In this document: piece by piece, positions 16,592-24,876 of the stretch
Layout of the letters: every line of letters begins with the position of its first letter
Numbering within the stretch: position 1 is the stretch's first letter
Assembly (NCBI GenBank): GCA_025360005.1
Contig: JANYDA010000008.1
Location: forward strand, 62,001-126,000
Direction of reading: 5' to 3'
From: Fibrobacteria bacterium
Lineage (GTDB): Bacteria; Fibrobacterota; Fibrobacteria; UBA11236
DNA length: 64,000 nucleotides
Translations under genes and position numbers: made by a program
The notes under the pieces: generated by a model
What the model was told of the DNA's origin: nothing
Databases searched by the model: none
What the model saw: the letters and a program-made list of their open reading frames with translations, nothing else

Positions 16592-16817
16592 GCGAGGGGT
16601 GCGCGCGCCTTCCCGGGCTGGCGGCTCGGCAAGTCGCCGGCTATGCGCTGGGTTGGCGGCTCACGGCTGGAGCAGGCTGCGAGGTCGGTCGCCCCCGCTC
16701 GACATTAGCCGGTCTCCCCATTGGATCTTTAGGAAGAGCGCGAGCGGGTGCTGCGCCGTGCGGCCCCGGCTTGGTTGCCTCGCCTGATTCGCCCCGGAAG
16801 GCGCGCGCACCCCTCGC
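16592..16817 (-). repeat. Long self-complementary element, copy A (candidate structured RNA)
   Basis: Bases 16592-16613 and 16796-16817 are perfect 22-base inverted repeats enclosing about 180 bases. Read on the minus strand, the inside holds GGGGCGA…GGCG next to the 5' arm and GAGCCGCCAGCCCG next to the 3' arm, which can continue the stem. It also has an eight-base-pair stem CCCGCTCG/CGAGCGGG. In the centre is a hairpin TCTTCC/GGGGAGA with a 12-base loop (UA…CAAU). A second copy with the same inner motifs but different arms lies at 17149-17378 in the opposite orientation. It could be a structured RNA or a small transposon-like repeat. No tRNA, 6S RNA or tmRNA pattern fits. Confidence 0.55.
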
Positions 16818-17148
16818 TGGCGTACAGGGTCAACGCGCGTGCGCAAATGCGGGGTCCAAAATAAAGACTGCGGTCCAAACCCCGTTGACCGCAAATGCCC
16901 CACCTTACCGACTCACCTTAGTCCAGCCCACGCTAGTCTTAGGCGTGGGCGGTCGCAGCACCGCGTCAGCATCGGCGCTGCATTCTCTTTAGGACCACTC
17001 CCTCCGAATAACCACCGAGCCCTCATGAAATCACCCCGCTAGCCGGAAGCCCACACCACAGCCCCGACCAGTAGCCAATAGCCCGCAATCCACAGGACCC
17101 ACCTTCTTCACCGACAAAAACCTTAGTCTGGTGCGGCCCATTCGACCG
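16818..17148. other. Non-coding spacer between the two repeat copies
   Basis: No supportable gene. It holds GGTCAACG (16828-16835) paired with CGTTGACC (16883-16890) and an eight-base-pair hairpin GCCCACGC/GCGTGGGC (16926-16950). There is also a twice-used ACCTTAGTC. Base composition drops in G/C after 16980. These short stems may belong to the same non-coding unit. Confidence 0.35.
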
Positions 17149-17378
17149 CGGCCTGCGCCCCCGCGCGGGGCTCCGGGCGATCGGCGGAAGGGGTGAGGCG
17201 GGACCGGCGGCGGAGCGCGCCGCGAGTGCTCTTCCTATGGGCTCAATGGGGAGACCCGCTCATCACGAGCAAGCGCCGCGACCGGAACCCATCGATCCGC
17301 CGCCGGGCCGGCAGACCGCGCTATAGCGCCGATCCCCCGGAGCCGCCAGCCCGTAGCCCCGCGCGGGGGCGCGGGCCG
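17149..17378 (+). repeat. Long self-complementary element, copy B (candidate structured RNA)
   Basis: Bases 17149-17172 pair with 17355-17378 over 24 positions with a single T-G wobble. Inside, in plus-strand order, are GGGCGA…GGCGG, the central CTCTTCCTA…CAATGGGGAGACC (17230-17259) and GAGCCGCCAGCCCG (17341-17354). The same motifs occur in the same order in copy A at 16592-16817. The outer arms of the two copies differ almost completely in sequence yet each pairs with itself, as expected if pairing and not sequence is maintained. The right arm ends 18 bases before the stop codon of the convergent TonB-receptor gene. Confidence 0.55.
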
Positions 17379-17395
17379 GGATAGACCGAACAGCA

Positions 17396-19849
17396 TCAGA
17401 TAAGCAACTTGCCCTCGAGGCCGAACATGATGAAGAGGCCCATGCCCCGCGTCACCACCGGTTCCAGATCCCCGTTGGGATTGGCCCGGGTCCAACCGCG
17501 CTTGCGTTGGTTGGACCCGCCCAGGTAGGAGAAGTACGAGTTGTCGAAGTCGGCGAAAATATTATCCGCCTCGAAGAAGAAGCGCATGGCGTCGAGCGGC
17601 CGCCAATGACTTTTCAGATCGAGATTGATGCGCACGTCAGTGCGTTGCCGGGACACCAGGGGATAAGTCCCATCCACTCCGATGGTCCGTCGCTGCGTCG
17701 CGCCCTTGTTGTACAGGCCGGTGTATTGGTAAAGCGGCGCATCGTTCGCGGCGCCGTAGGTGAGGATGAAGCTGAGCAGGGAATCGTTGCGCGGCAGGAT
17801 GCGGATATTGGAAACCAGATCCAGGCTGCGGTTGGCTTCCCAAGGAAGATAGCTGTCGTCTTCCAGATGGTAATCGCCTTGCACCACCGAGGCATTCACG
17901 TTCATCCCGAAATGATGGCTGGGCAGCCACGCCACCGTCACGTTACCGCCGTTGGCATAGGCGAAATCGGAGGAGTGCGTTTCCGCATAATTCCAGAAAA
18001 CCTCGGGAACGGGAAGCACCGGATCCTTGTAGAAGCGCGAATACAGGCTGGCGGTCATCTTGATTTCGTCGAGCCAGCCCCCTTCCACGCCCAGCTTGCC
18101 TTCCGCGCTGGACGTGGTCACCGCATCGATACGGTTGGTGCCGGTCGGCTGGATGGCCGTGTTCTGGCGCAGCGCCACTTCGCCATAGCCGATAACGCTC
18201 TTGATCACGGGCCGGGAATAGCGCAGAGAGGCCAAGGGAGCCGGAGTGTTCAGGCCCGCATTCGCGCCGTTGAAAAAATCCTGGTAAACGAAAGCGGCGC
18301 CCACCGCCGCATCGAGTGTTTGCTTATCCGGCAAAGTCCAACGCAAGCGGAGCAGGCCGTTTCCCAAGCCATAGTCCTGCGCCAGCCGCAAGTAGCGCGG
18401 ATTGGGAATGTTACCGTCGGTATAGATGTCCAAATAATTGCGCACCTGCTGAAGGTACTCCATGTCCCAACCATAGCTGAAAGCGGCGCCCAGCACCTTG
18501 CGGTTGGAATTCCATTGCAGGGATGTGGTCACCTGGAACTCCTGGTTGCTGGCGTCCCCGATGGTATTATCCACCGATTGGCCGTTCTGGGGATACCAGG
18601 GATAAGCAAGGGAAAGGTCCCCCAGATCCGGCGGCAAGGTATCCCGGAAGGTTTCTTCGCGGTTGCGCCGCATGAAGCCCAGGGCGTAATTGAGATCCCC
18701 GCTTTCGTGCGGGGAGAGCCCTTCGTACGCGTACATCCACCCATCCTGCGTCCCATCCACCAGCACCTGCGGCTTGCTCTCGCCCTTGATGTTGGAAACA
18801 TCCTGGATCACTTTGTAGGAGTCATCCAGGCCGATGATGCTGTGCCGAGTATAAGCGCCGGTGGAATCGCGTTCAAAGGTGCCCAGGTAACCGTCCATGG
18901 TCTTGAACTTGAAGGGTTCCTTGATGGTCTGGCAATTGGTTTTGCAGGGAGCGCCGTTGCTTTGGATGCGCGCATCCTTGGGATCGGTGAAGAAGTGCTC
19001 CCCAAGATTGGCCAGGAAGGTGGGCTCCAGATAGCGCCCGCTGGCGATGAAGGTACGGCCGCCCCAATATCCCGTCAGGTTCAATTCGCGGTTGACGGTG
19101 CCGAAGACCACGTCTCCGGTGATGTTGTTGGGATCGCCGTCCTTGAGATCGTAGACGAGCGCGGAAGCGTTGCCCTGGTTGATGGGCCCCTTGGCCAGGT
19201 TGTCCGAGACGGTGATGGATTTGAGCAGGCGGGGATTGAGGACGCTTTGGTTGCCCGGGAACCCGATATCGAGATGGCGCAGGCTGGGGATGCGGCTTTG
19301 GCCAAGGTAATGAGTGACATCATTGGTGCGAGAACCCCACACGGAGATATCATTGGAAAATTCATTCATGCCGGATACGCCCGGAAGCTGGCGCAGATGA
19401 TCGTTGAGATCGATGCGCATCCCCTGCATCAACTCCAGTTCCTCCATCGATTTCGCCCCGCCCAGATCCAGCGCCACCCCTTTGCGGGAAACGGTATCCT
19501 TGTCGGCCAGGCTGATCACGTCCGACTCCATGTTCACTTCGATGTCGATGAGCTCGGTCAGATCGGTGAGATCCAATTCCTGGGTCTTGAAAGTATGGCG
19601 TTTGAACACCAAGGTGGAATTGTGGCTATTGACGGTGATCTCGAAACGGCCGTTCGATTTGGTGTATCCCAGCACCTTGCCGCTTTGCTGGGAGATTTCC
19701 ACCTGGCCGATGGGTTCGCCCTTCTCCCCGTCCAGCACCAGCCCCACTACATTGTAAGTCTGGGCGAACGCGGGGACGGCCGCCAGCAGCAGGCATGCGA
19801 GCAAGGCCGCGCCCAAATTCCTGATACCTACCTTGCACTGCAAAAGCAC
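17396..19849 (-). CDS. TonB-dependent outer-membrane receptor with carboxypeptidase-like N-terminal domain
   Basis: An 817-residue exported protein. The signal peptide (GAALLACLLLAAVPAFAQ) is followed by a CarboxypepD_reg-like domain (about 32-110, YNVVGLVLDGEKGEPIGQVEI). Next comes a plug domain (about 135-270, LNDHLRQLPGVSGMNEFSNDISVWGSRTNDV) and a barrel of some 540 residues ending in GLEGKLLI. Such receptors pull large ligands such as glycans or siderophores through the outer membrane using TonB energy. No SusD-like partner and no TonB box can be identified. The start is uncertain: GTG at 19849 sits on top of its AGGGGG, while TTG at 19843 has better spacing. It is divergent from serS. 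Confidence 0.85.
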   Translation of the reverse strand: MLLQCKVGIRNLGAALLACLLLAAVPAFAQTYNVVGLVLDGEKGEPIGQVEISQQSGKVLGYTKSNGRFEITVNSHNSTLVFKRHTFKTQELDLTDLTELIDIEVNMESDVISLADKDTVSRKGVALDLGGAKSMEELELMQGMRIDLNDHLRQLPGVSGMNEFSNDISVWGSRTNDVTHYLGQSRIPSLRHLDIGFPGNQSVLNPRLLKSITVSDNLAKGPINQGNASALVYDLKDGDPNNITGDVVFGTVNRELNLTGYWGGRTFIASGRYLEPTFLANLGEHFFTDPKDARIQSNGAPCKTNCQTIKEPFKFKTMDGYLGTFERDSTGAYTRHSIIGLDDSYKVIQDVSNIKGESKPQVLVDGTQDGWMYAYEGLSPHESGDLNYALGFMRRNREETFRDTLPPDLGDLSLAYPWYPQNGQSVDNTIGDASNQEFQVTTSLQWNSNRKVLGAAFSYGWDMEYLQQVRNYLDIYTDGNIPNPRYLRLAQDYGLGNGLLRLRWTLPDKQTLDAAVGAAFVYQDFFNGANAGLNTPAPLASLRYSRPVIKSVIGYGEVALRQNTAIQPTGTNRIDAVTTSSAEGKLGVEGGWLDEIKMTASLYSRFYKDPVLPVPEVFWNYAETHSSDFAYANGGNVTVAWLPSHHFGMNVNASVVQGDYHLEDDSYLPWEANRSLDLVSNIRILPRNDSLLSFILTYGAANDAPLYQYTGLYNKGATQRRTIGVDGTYPLVSRQRTDVRINLDLKSHWRPLDAMRFFFEADNIFADFDNSYFSYLGGSNQRKRGWTRANPNGDLEPVVTRGMGLFIMFGLEGKLLI

Positions 19850-19919
19850 CCCCTGGGAATGATGGCCGCCGGGTCCGCCCAGCCGGGGCGAAAGCCGAAA
19901 AACTGTTATAAACTACAAT

Positions 19920-19941
19920 AGAATGCCCAGCGGGGCATTCT
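19920..19941. other. Hairpin in the serS/TonB-receptor intergenic region
   Basis: AGAATGCCC and GGGCATTCT form a nine-base-pair stem around AGCG, 39 bases ahead of the serS ATG. There is no U tract on either strand, so it is not a standard terminator. A leader structure or an operator is possible. Confidence 0.35.
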
Positions 19942-19979
19942 TGACTAAATTTCGCTTCCGCTGATAGGAGATTGTGAAA

Positions 19980-21275
19980 ATGCTGGATCCGCGGTTGTAC
20001 CGGGAAGAGGTCGACAAAATCAGGCATGGCCTGGAACGGCGTGGCGCCAAGGTGGACTTGGACGCCATGGTCAACATGGATATCGAAAAGCGTAAAATCA
20101 ACGTACGCCTCGACCAATTGAAGTCGGAGCGGAACGTGGCTACGGAGAGCATCGCGAAGCTCAAGCGCGCCGGCCAGGACGCGCAGGCCGATATCGAAAA
20201 GACGCGCACCCTGGGCGACGAGATCAAGGCCCAGCAGGAGAAGTTCGACGATTTGGAGGCCCGCTTCAAGGCTATGGCTTTGCTGGTCCCCAACCTACCC
20301 CATGCCTCCGTGCCGGACGGCCGTTCCTCGGCGGACAACAAGGTGGTCAAGGAGTGGCGCCATAAACCCGCCTCCGCTCCTGCCGGTGCCGACGGGGTAA
20401 AGCCCAAGCATCATCTGGACGTGGGCAAGGAACTGGGTTTGTTCGATTTCGAGCGCGGCGCCAAGATCACCGGCAGCGGTTTTCCCATCTTCACGGGATT
20501 GGGCGCCCGGCTGGAAAGGGCCATGCTCAACTTCTTCCTGGATTTCCACGTGGCCCATCACGGCTTCACGGAAATCTCGCCGCCCTTCGTGGTCAACAAG
20601 GCCTCGATGATCGGCACCGGGCAATTGCCCAAGTTCGAAGAGGACATGTACCATTGCGATGCGGACGATCTCTATCTCATCCCCACCGCCGAAGTGCCCG
20701 TCACCAACATGCATGGGAACGAAGTCCTGGACGCGGCCTCGCTGCCCATCTCCTACGCCGCCTACTCCGCCTGCTTCCGCCGCGAGGCGGGCTCGTGGGG
20801 CAAGGATACGCGCGGCTTTCTGCGCCTGCACCAATTCAACAAAGTGGAAATGGTCCAGTTCAGCGACCCGGCCACATCCTACCAGGCCCATGAATTCCTG
20901 CGCGAATGCGCGGAGACGCTGCTGCAAAAGCTCGGGCTGCATTACCGCGTGCTGGAACTGTGCACGGGCGATCTCGGCTTCGGCGCGGCCAAGTGCTATG
21001 ACCTGGAAGTATTCGCGCCCGCGGAAGAGCGTTGGCTGGAGGTTTCCTCGGTTTCCAACTTCGAGGATTTTCAGGCCCGCCGGGCCAATATCCGCACCAA
21101 GATCGACGGCAAGATGCAATTCGTGCATACCCTGAACGGCTCCGGCCTGGCCACGCCGCGCGTGCTGGTCGCCTTGCTGGAAAGCCACCAGACCGCGGAA
21201 GGCGGCTTGCGCGTCCCGGAAGTGCTGCAGCCGTATATGGGCGGGGTGGCGGAGATAAAGCCGAAGAAGAAGTAA
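19980..21275 (+). CDS. serS: Serine--tRNA ligase
   Basis: A 431-residue class II aminoacyl-tRNA synthetase that charges tRNA-Ser and tRNA-Sec. The start at ATG 19980 gives the family beginning MLDPRLYREE, with AGGAG nine bases upstream; the GTG at 19974 is too close to it. The N-terminal coiled-coil arm covers residues about 30-110 and binds the long variable arm of tRNA-Ser. Motif 2 (FRREAGSWGKDTRGFLRLHQFNKVE) and motif 3 (NGSGLATPRVLVALLE) are intact. The C-terminus is basic (EIKPKKK). An A/T-rich inverted-repeat pair follows immediately at 21275. Confidence 0.97.
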   Translation: MLDPRLYREEVDKIRHGLERRGAKVDLDAMVNMDIEKRKINVRLDQLKSERNVATESIAKLKRAGQDAQADIEKTRTLGDEIKAQQEKFDDLEARFKAMALLVPNLPHASVPDGRSSADNKVVKEWRHKPASAPAGADGVKPKHHLDVGKELGLFDFERGAKITGSGFPIFTGLGARLERAMLNFFLDFHVAHHGFTEISPPFVVNKASMIGTGQLPKFEEDMYHCDADDLYLIPTAEVPVTNMHGNEVLDAASLPISYAAYSACFRREAGSWGKDTRGFLRLHQFNKVEMVQFSDPATSYQAHEFLRECAETLLQKLGLHYRVLELCTGDLGFGAAKCYDLEVFAPAEERWLEVSSVSNFEDFQARRANIRTKIDGKMQFVHTLNGSGLATPRVLVALLESHQTAEGGLRVPEVLQPYMGGVAEIKPKKK

Positions 21276-21447
21276 GATTTTTGCAAATTGAAAATTGCAA
21301 ATTGAAATATGAAAATTTTGAAAGCCGGGATCCGACTTTCAAGAGGCCGTGCGGTTTATCGCGCCGGCCGCAAAATCGGTAATCGTTTTCCAGGGGTCAG
21401 AACCATTTTGCGATTTTCAATTTGCAATTTGCAATTTGCAGAATTGC
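21275..21447. repeat. A/T-rich phased inverted repeat, locus 1
   Basis: The left arm (21275-21320) and right arm (21403-21447) consist of 7-8-base units of the type GCAAATTG / AAAATTG. They are complementary over most of their length and enclose about 80 ordinary bases. Similar arms with different units occur at 29982-30140 and 56622-56660. It fills the gap between serS and the PorY-like kinase gene. Confidence 0.7.
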
Positions 21448-21464
21448 CTTAGGGAACCCAGCGC

Positions 21465-22799
21465 ATGGCCTCCGACCGCTCCTTCCCCACCCGCTTCATG
21501 CAGCTCCTGCCGCCCTTGCGGAGGCTGCGGGGATGGCTGACCTCGCTTTCGCTGGCCAACATCAAGTACATCCTCTTCACCAGCGCCCTGGCTTTGCTGG
21601 CCTGCTTCACCATCCTCAACCAGATCTTCATCAGCAACCTGGAGACCCAGGCTTTGCAGATCAACGACAAGGAAGCGCGCCTTTACGCCGTGGCCATCGC
21701 CGAGCAATTGAACCGCGAAGAGATCAACGTCATCTTCAACGAGATCGTGCGCAAGTCCCAGGTGCCCATGGTCATCACCGACAACCAGAACGTGCCCATC
21801 AACTGGAACAACATCAGTTACAAATTCTGGAGCAAGGGCAAGAACAAGATCCCGCAGGTCCCTTTCTTCTACCTGGCCAAGCCCGAGCAGGAATTCCTGT
21901 TGAAGCTGGTCAAGGACATGGACAAGAAGAACCAACCCCTGGAACTGGAGGCGGAGGGGCATACCTTCGGCTACCTGCATTACGGGGAATTCACCTTGGT
22001 GCATATCCTGGCGTGGATGCCCATGGTGGAGCTTGTCATCATCTTCCTATTCTGCTTCGTCGGGTATTTCGGTTTCTACATCATCCGCTCCAACGAGCAG
22101 AGCGTGCTCTGGGTGGGACTGGCCAAAGAGACGGCCCATCAGTTGGGGACGCCCATATCCTCCTTGCTGGGTTGGATCGATTTCCTGCGCATGAAGCTGG
22201 AGGGCATCCCGGACTCCGAGAAGAACCTGCGCATCCTGGGCGAGATGGAAAGCGATATCTCGCGTCTCAACCGCGTGGCCACGCGCTTCTCCCAAATCGG
22301 TTCCACGCCGGAATTGAAGAAGGCGGACCTGAACGAAATCATCGGCTTCACGGCCAAGTATTTTTCCTCCCGCCTGCCCCATCTGGGCAAGCGCATCAGC
22401 CTGGAACTGCAGTTGCAGGATTTGCCGGAAATCTGGATCAACCGGGAACTGATGGGATGGGTAATAGAAAACCTCATCCGCAACGCGGTGGATTCCATTG
22501 AAGTGGAAGCAGGGCTGATAATCATAGCCACCCGGTACGCGGCCGAGGAGGAGAGCGTGCATATTTCCCTCATCGACAACGGCAAAGGCATTCCGCGCGA
22601 GCACGTCAAGCATATTTTTAACCCCGGCTTTACCACCAAGAAGAGAGGTTGGGGACTGGGCCTGAGCCTGTGCCGCCGGATAGTTAATGAATACCACGAA
22701 GGAAAAATCTATGTTGAGAAAAGTCAGCGGGACGTAGGCACCCAGTTTGAAATCGTGCTGCCGCTGGCCCCCAAAAGTACCACCAGGAAGAAGCCATGA
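21465..22799 (+). CDS. PorY-like membrane sensor histidine kinase
   Basis: A 444-residue kinase. Two membrane helices (about 31-55, IKYILFTSALALLACFTIL, and about 185-207, MVELVIIFLFCFVGYFGFYI) flank a periplasmic sensor region of about 130 residues. The phospho-acceptor His is in AKETAHQLGTPISSLLGWIDFL, the sequence type typical of FCB-group PorY/HtpP kinases. HATPase boxes follow (IRNAVDSIE, DNGKGIP, GWGLGLSLCRRI). Its TGA overlaps the ATG of the PorX-like gene by four bases, so the two are translationally coupled and almost certainly cognate. In Bacteroidota PorY-PorX control genes of the type IX secretion system; the same role here is inference. Confidence 0.85.
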   Translation: MASDRSFPTRFMQLLPPLRRLRGWLTSLSLANIKYILFTSALALLACFTILNQIFISNLETQALQINDKEARLYAVAIAEQLNREEINVIFNEIVRKSQVPMVITDNQNVPINWNNISYKFWSKGKNKIPQVPFFYLAKPEQEFLLKLVKDMDKKNQPLELEAEGHTFGYLHYGEFTLVHILAWMPMVELVIIFLFCFVGYFGFYIIRSNEQSVLWVGLAKETAHQLGTPISSLLGWIDFLRMKLEGIPDSEKNLRILGEMESDISRLNRVATRFSQIGSTPELKKADLNEIIGFTAKYFSSRLPHLGKRISLELQLQDLPEIWINRELMGWVIENLIRNAVDSIEVEAGLIIIATRYAAEEESVHISLIDNGKGIPREHVKHIFNPGFTTKKRGWGLGLSLCRRIVNEYHEGKIYVEKSQRDVGTQFEIVLPLAPKSTTRKKP

Positions 22800-24364
22800 A
22801 CAATACCGGAAAACGCCTGCTTTGGGTCGATGACGAAATCGAGTTCCTCCGCTCGCATATCATGTTCATGGAGGAGCACGGCTACGTGGTCGAGAAAGCC
22901 ACCAATGGCGACGATGCCGTGGCGATGATCAAGAGCAAGCCTTACGATCTGGTCCTGCTCGACGAGCAAATGGCGGGCAAGGACGGCCTGAGCACCTTGG
23001 AGGAAATCAAGGACTACGATCAAAACATCCCCGTGGTGATGGTGACCAAGAGCGAAGAAGAACGGCTGATGGAAGCGGCCCTGGGGCGCAACATCAACGG
23101 CTACCTGATCAAGCCGGTCAATCCCTCCCAAATCCTTTCCGTCTGCAAAAGCATCCTGCATTCGCGCGCCATCCGCAGCAACCACGTCACCTCTTCCTAC
23201 GTGCGCGAGCTGTCCGAGAACAAATCCAACCTGATGACCAACCTGCTCCCGTCCAAATGGGAGAAGATCTATTTCCAACTCTGCAAATGGGACAATGATA
23301 TCCAGGCCCTTTCCGATCAGGGGCTGGAAGATACCCATCAAGGCCAGAAGAAGGAGATGTCGCGCAAGTTCATCTCCTACGTGGAAGAGAACTACGTTTC
23401 CTGGTTCGGCAAAAAAGGCGGCAATCCCAACATCTGCACCCAGGCCGTCAAGCGCAAGGTGATCCCGCTGCTCAAAAAAGGCGACAAGGTCTGCCTGCTG
23501 GTGATGGCCGGCTTCCGCGTGGATCAGTGGCTGGCGCTGCAGCCCATGCTGGAGCAGGATTTCAAGGTCGAGAACGCAATGTCCTGGTCGCTGCTGCCCA
23601 GCGAGAAGACCAATTGCCGCGTGGGCTTATTCTCCGGGCAAAGCCCGCGCGAGGTCAGCCTCAAGCAGCCTCAGATGTGGCGCAAGATGCAGGAGGAAGA
23701 GGACAAGGCCCCTTACGAACGGGAGCTTTTGCGGATGAACCTGCGCATCAACGGGGTGGATATCGAGGAGCCGAAGATCCTGCACCTGCGCCAACGGGAA
23801 GACAGCGAAGCGTTGGCCGAGGAGATGGGCAACTACGATGAAGAAATGCTCCTCACCGTGGTGGTGGAGTTCTTCGACATCCTAAACCAGCTGCGCCGGG
23901 AAAGCGCCCTGGTCAAGGAAATCGTCCCGGACGAAAAAGGCTTCCGCGAACTGGCCAAGACGTGGTTCCGTTCCTCCAAGCTGCTGGAGATCCTCAAGAT
24001 GTTCGCGAAGAGGAACCGCACCGTGATCCTGACCAGCGACCACGGCACCGTGCTGGTGGACTCGCCTGCGGAAGTGTTCTGCCAGGAGGAGAAAACCCCC
24101 AATCCGCGCGTCAAGATCGGGCAGGACATCTCTTGCGATGAACGTCACGCTTTGTTCGTGGAGACGCCGGTCCAATACGGGCTGCCGGGAGAGGTGGGCG
24201 AAGTGGCCTATGCCATCGCCAAGGACAATTACTACTTCGTTTATCCCAACAAGTTCCAGTACTTCGTGACCCAGTTCAAGGGCCAGATGGTGGGCGGAGG
24301 CCTGTCCATCGAAGAACTGCTGGTTCCCCTCGTCACGCTGACGCCCAAGCCGCCCCTGGAATGA
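22796..24364 (+). CDS. porX: PorX-like response regulator with PglZ domain
   Basis: A 522-residue protein. Residues 1-125 form a receiver domain (LLWVDDE, Asp56 in LVLLDEQM, TKSEEE, Lys in LIKPVNP). A helical linker leads to a PglZ/alkaline-phosphatase-like domain to the C-terminus. LLVMAGFRVDQWLALQPML and ILTSDHGTVLVDSP correspond to its metal-binding strands. This architecture is that of PorX, the FCB-group regulator of type IX secretion, whose PglZ part acts as a zinc-dependent phosphodiesterase in published work. Unlike in Porphyromonas, the kinase gene is directly upstream and overlaps it. The symbol is given by architecture, not by a search. Confidence 0.88.
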   Translation: MNNTGKRLLWVDDEIEFLRSHIMFMEEHGYVVEKATNGDDAVAMIKSKPYDLVLLDEQMAGKDGLSTLEEIKDYDQNIPVVMVTKSEEERLMEAALGRNINGYLIKPVNPSQILSVCKSILHSRAIRSNHVTSSYVRELSENKSNLMTNLLPSKWEKIYFQLCKWDNDIQALSDQGLEDTHQGQKKEMSRKFISYVEENYVSWFGKKGGNPNICTQAVKRKVIPLLKKGDKVCLLVMAGFRVDQWLALQPMLEQDFKVENAMSWSLLPSEKTNCRVGLFSGQSPREVSLKQPQMWRKMQEEEDKAPYERELLRMNLRINGVDIEEPKILHLRQREDSEALAEEMGNYDEEMLLTVVVEFFDILNQLRRESALVKEIVPDEKGFRELAKTWFRSSKLLEILKMFAKRNRTVILTSDHGTVLVDSPAEVFCQEEKTPNPRVKIGQDISCDERHALFVETPVQYGLPGEVGEVAYAIAKDNYYFVYPNKFQYFVTQFKGQMVGGGLSIEELLVPLVTLTPKPPLE

Positions 24365-24421
24365 GCATGGCTACCCGGACCCGGTCCCGGCAGCAGCGCA
24401 TCGGTCGATAAGAGGGGGAGC

Positions 24422-24859
24422 GTGGCCCAGACGGAGGAATTCCTTTCCGGTTCGGAGGCGGAGACCTTGGCATGGGCCGCCGCCTTCGCCGCCCGCTTGC
24501 GGGCCGGGGATACCGTTGCGCTCTCCGGGGACTTGGGCGCCGGCAAAACGGTCGTCTCGCGCGGGGTGGCCCTCGGCCTGGGATTCGCCGGGGACGTGCA
24601 TTCGCCCTCCTATGCTTTGGTCCATGAATATGCCGGCGCGCGCCTGCCGCTGTTCCACATGGATCTGTACCGCCTGAAGGAAGGCGCGGACTGGGAGGAG
24701 ATAGGGCTGGACCATTATCTGGGCCAAGGCGGCGTTTGCCTGGTGGAGTGGCCGGAGCGGCTGCCGGCGGAACAGGCGTTCGCCTACCGGATCCGGATCG
24801 GAACAGTAACCGAGACGCGACGTCACATTCAGGTTACTATAGGCCGGACCCAAGCCTGA
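24422..24859 (+). CDS. tsaE: tRNA threonylcarbamoyladenosine biosynthesis ATPase TsaE
   Basis: A 145-residue P-loop protein needed, with TsaB, TsaC and TsaD, to make N6-threonylcarbamoyladenosine at position 37 of ANN-decoding tRNAs. The Walker A loop GDLGAGKT is intact. SPSYALVHEYAG, LFHMDLYRLKEGADWEEIGLD and VCLVEWPERLP are the usual TsaE blocks. It starts with GTG at 24422, preceded by AGGGGG at short spacing, 57 bases after porX. It converges with the membrane-protein gene ending at 24877. Confidence 0.95.
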   Translation: MAQTEEFLSGSEAETLAWAAAFAARLRAGDTVALSGDLGAGKTVVSRGVALGLGFAGDVHSPSYALVHEYAGARLPLFHMDLYRLKEGADWEEIGLDHYLGQGGVCLVEWPERLPAEQAFAYRIRIGTVTETRRHIQVTIGRTQA

Positions 24860-24876
24860 GGGGGGTCCCTTTGCCT

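Noticed and set aside
16576-16992. A 138-codon open frame on the plus strand in the repeat region
   Set aside because: It runs through the inverted arms and interior of element copy A against the element's sense, has no ribosome site, and is explained by high G/C content.
17507-19921. An 804-codon open frame on the plus strand opposite the TonB receptor gene
   Set aside because: It is an exact antisense shadow of a clear receptor gene; its product is low complexity (His/Gly/Ile-rich) with no domain. Long antisense frames are expected from GC-biased codon use.
21275-21447. Possible CRISPR array because of short repeated units
   Set aside because: The units are contiguous 7-8-mers without spacers, arranged in two inverted arms; no cas gene is nearby.
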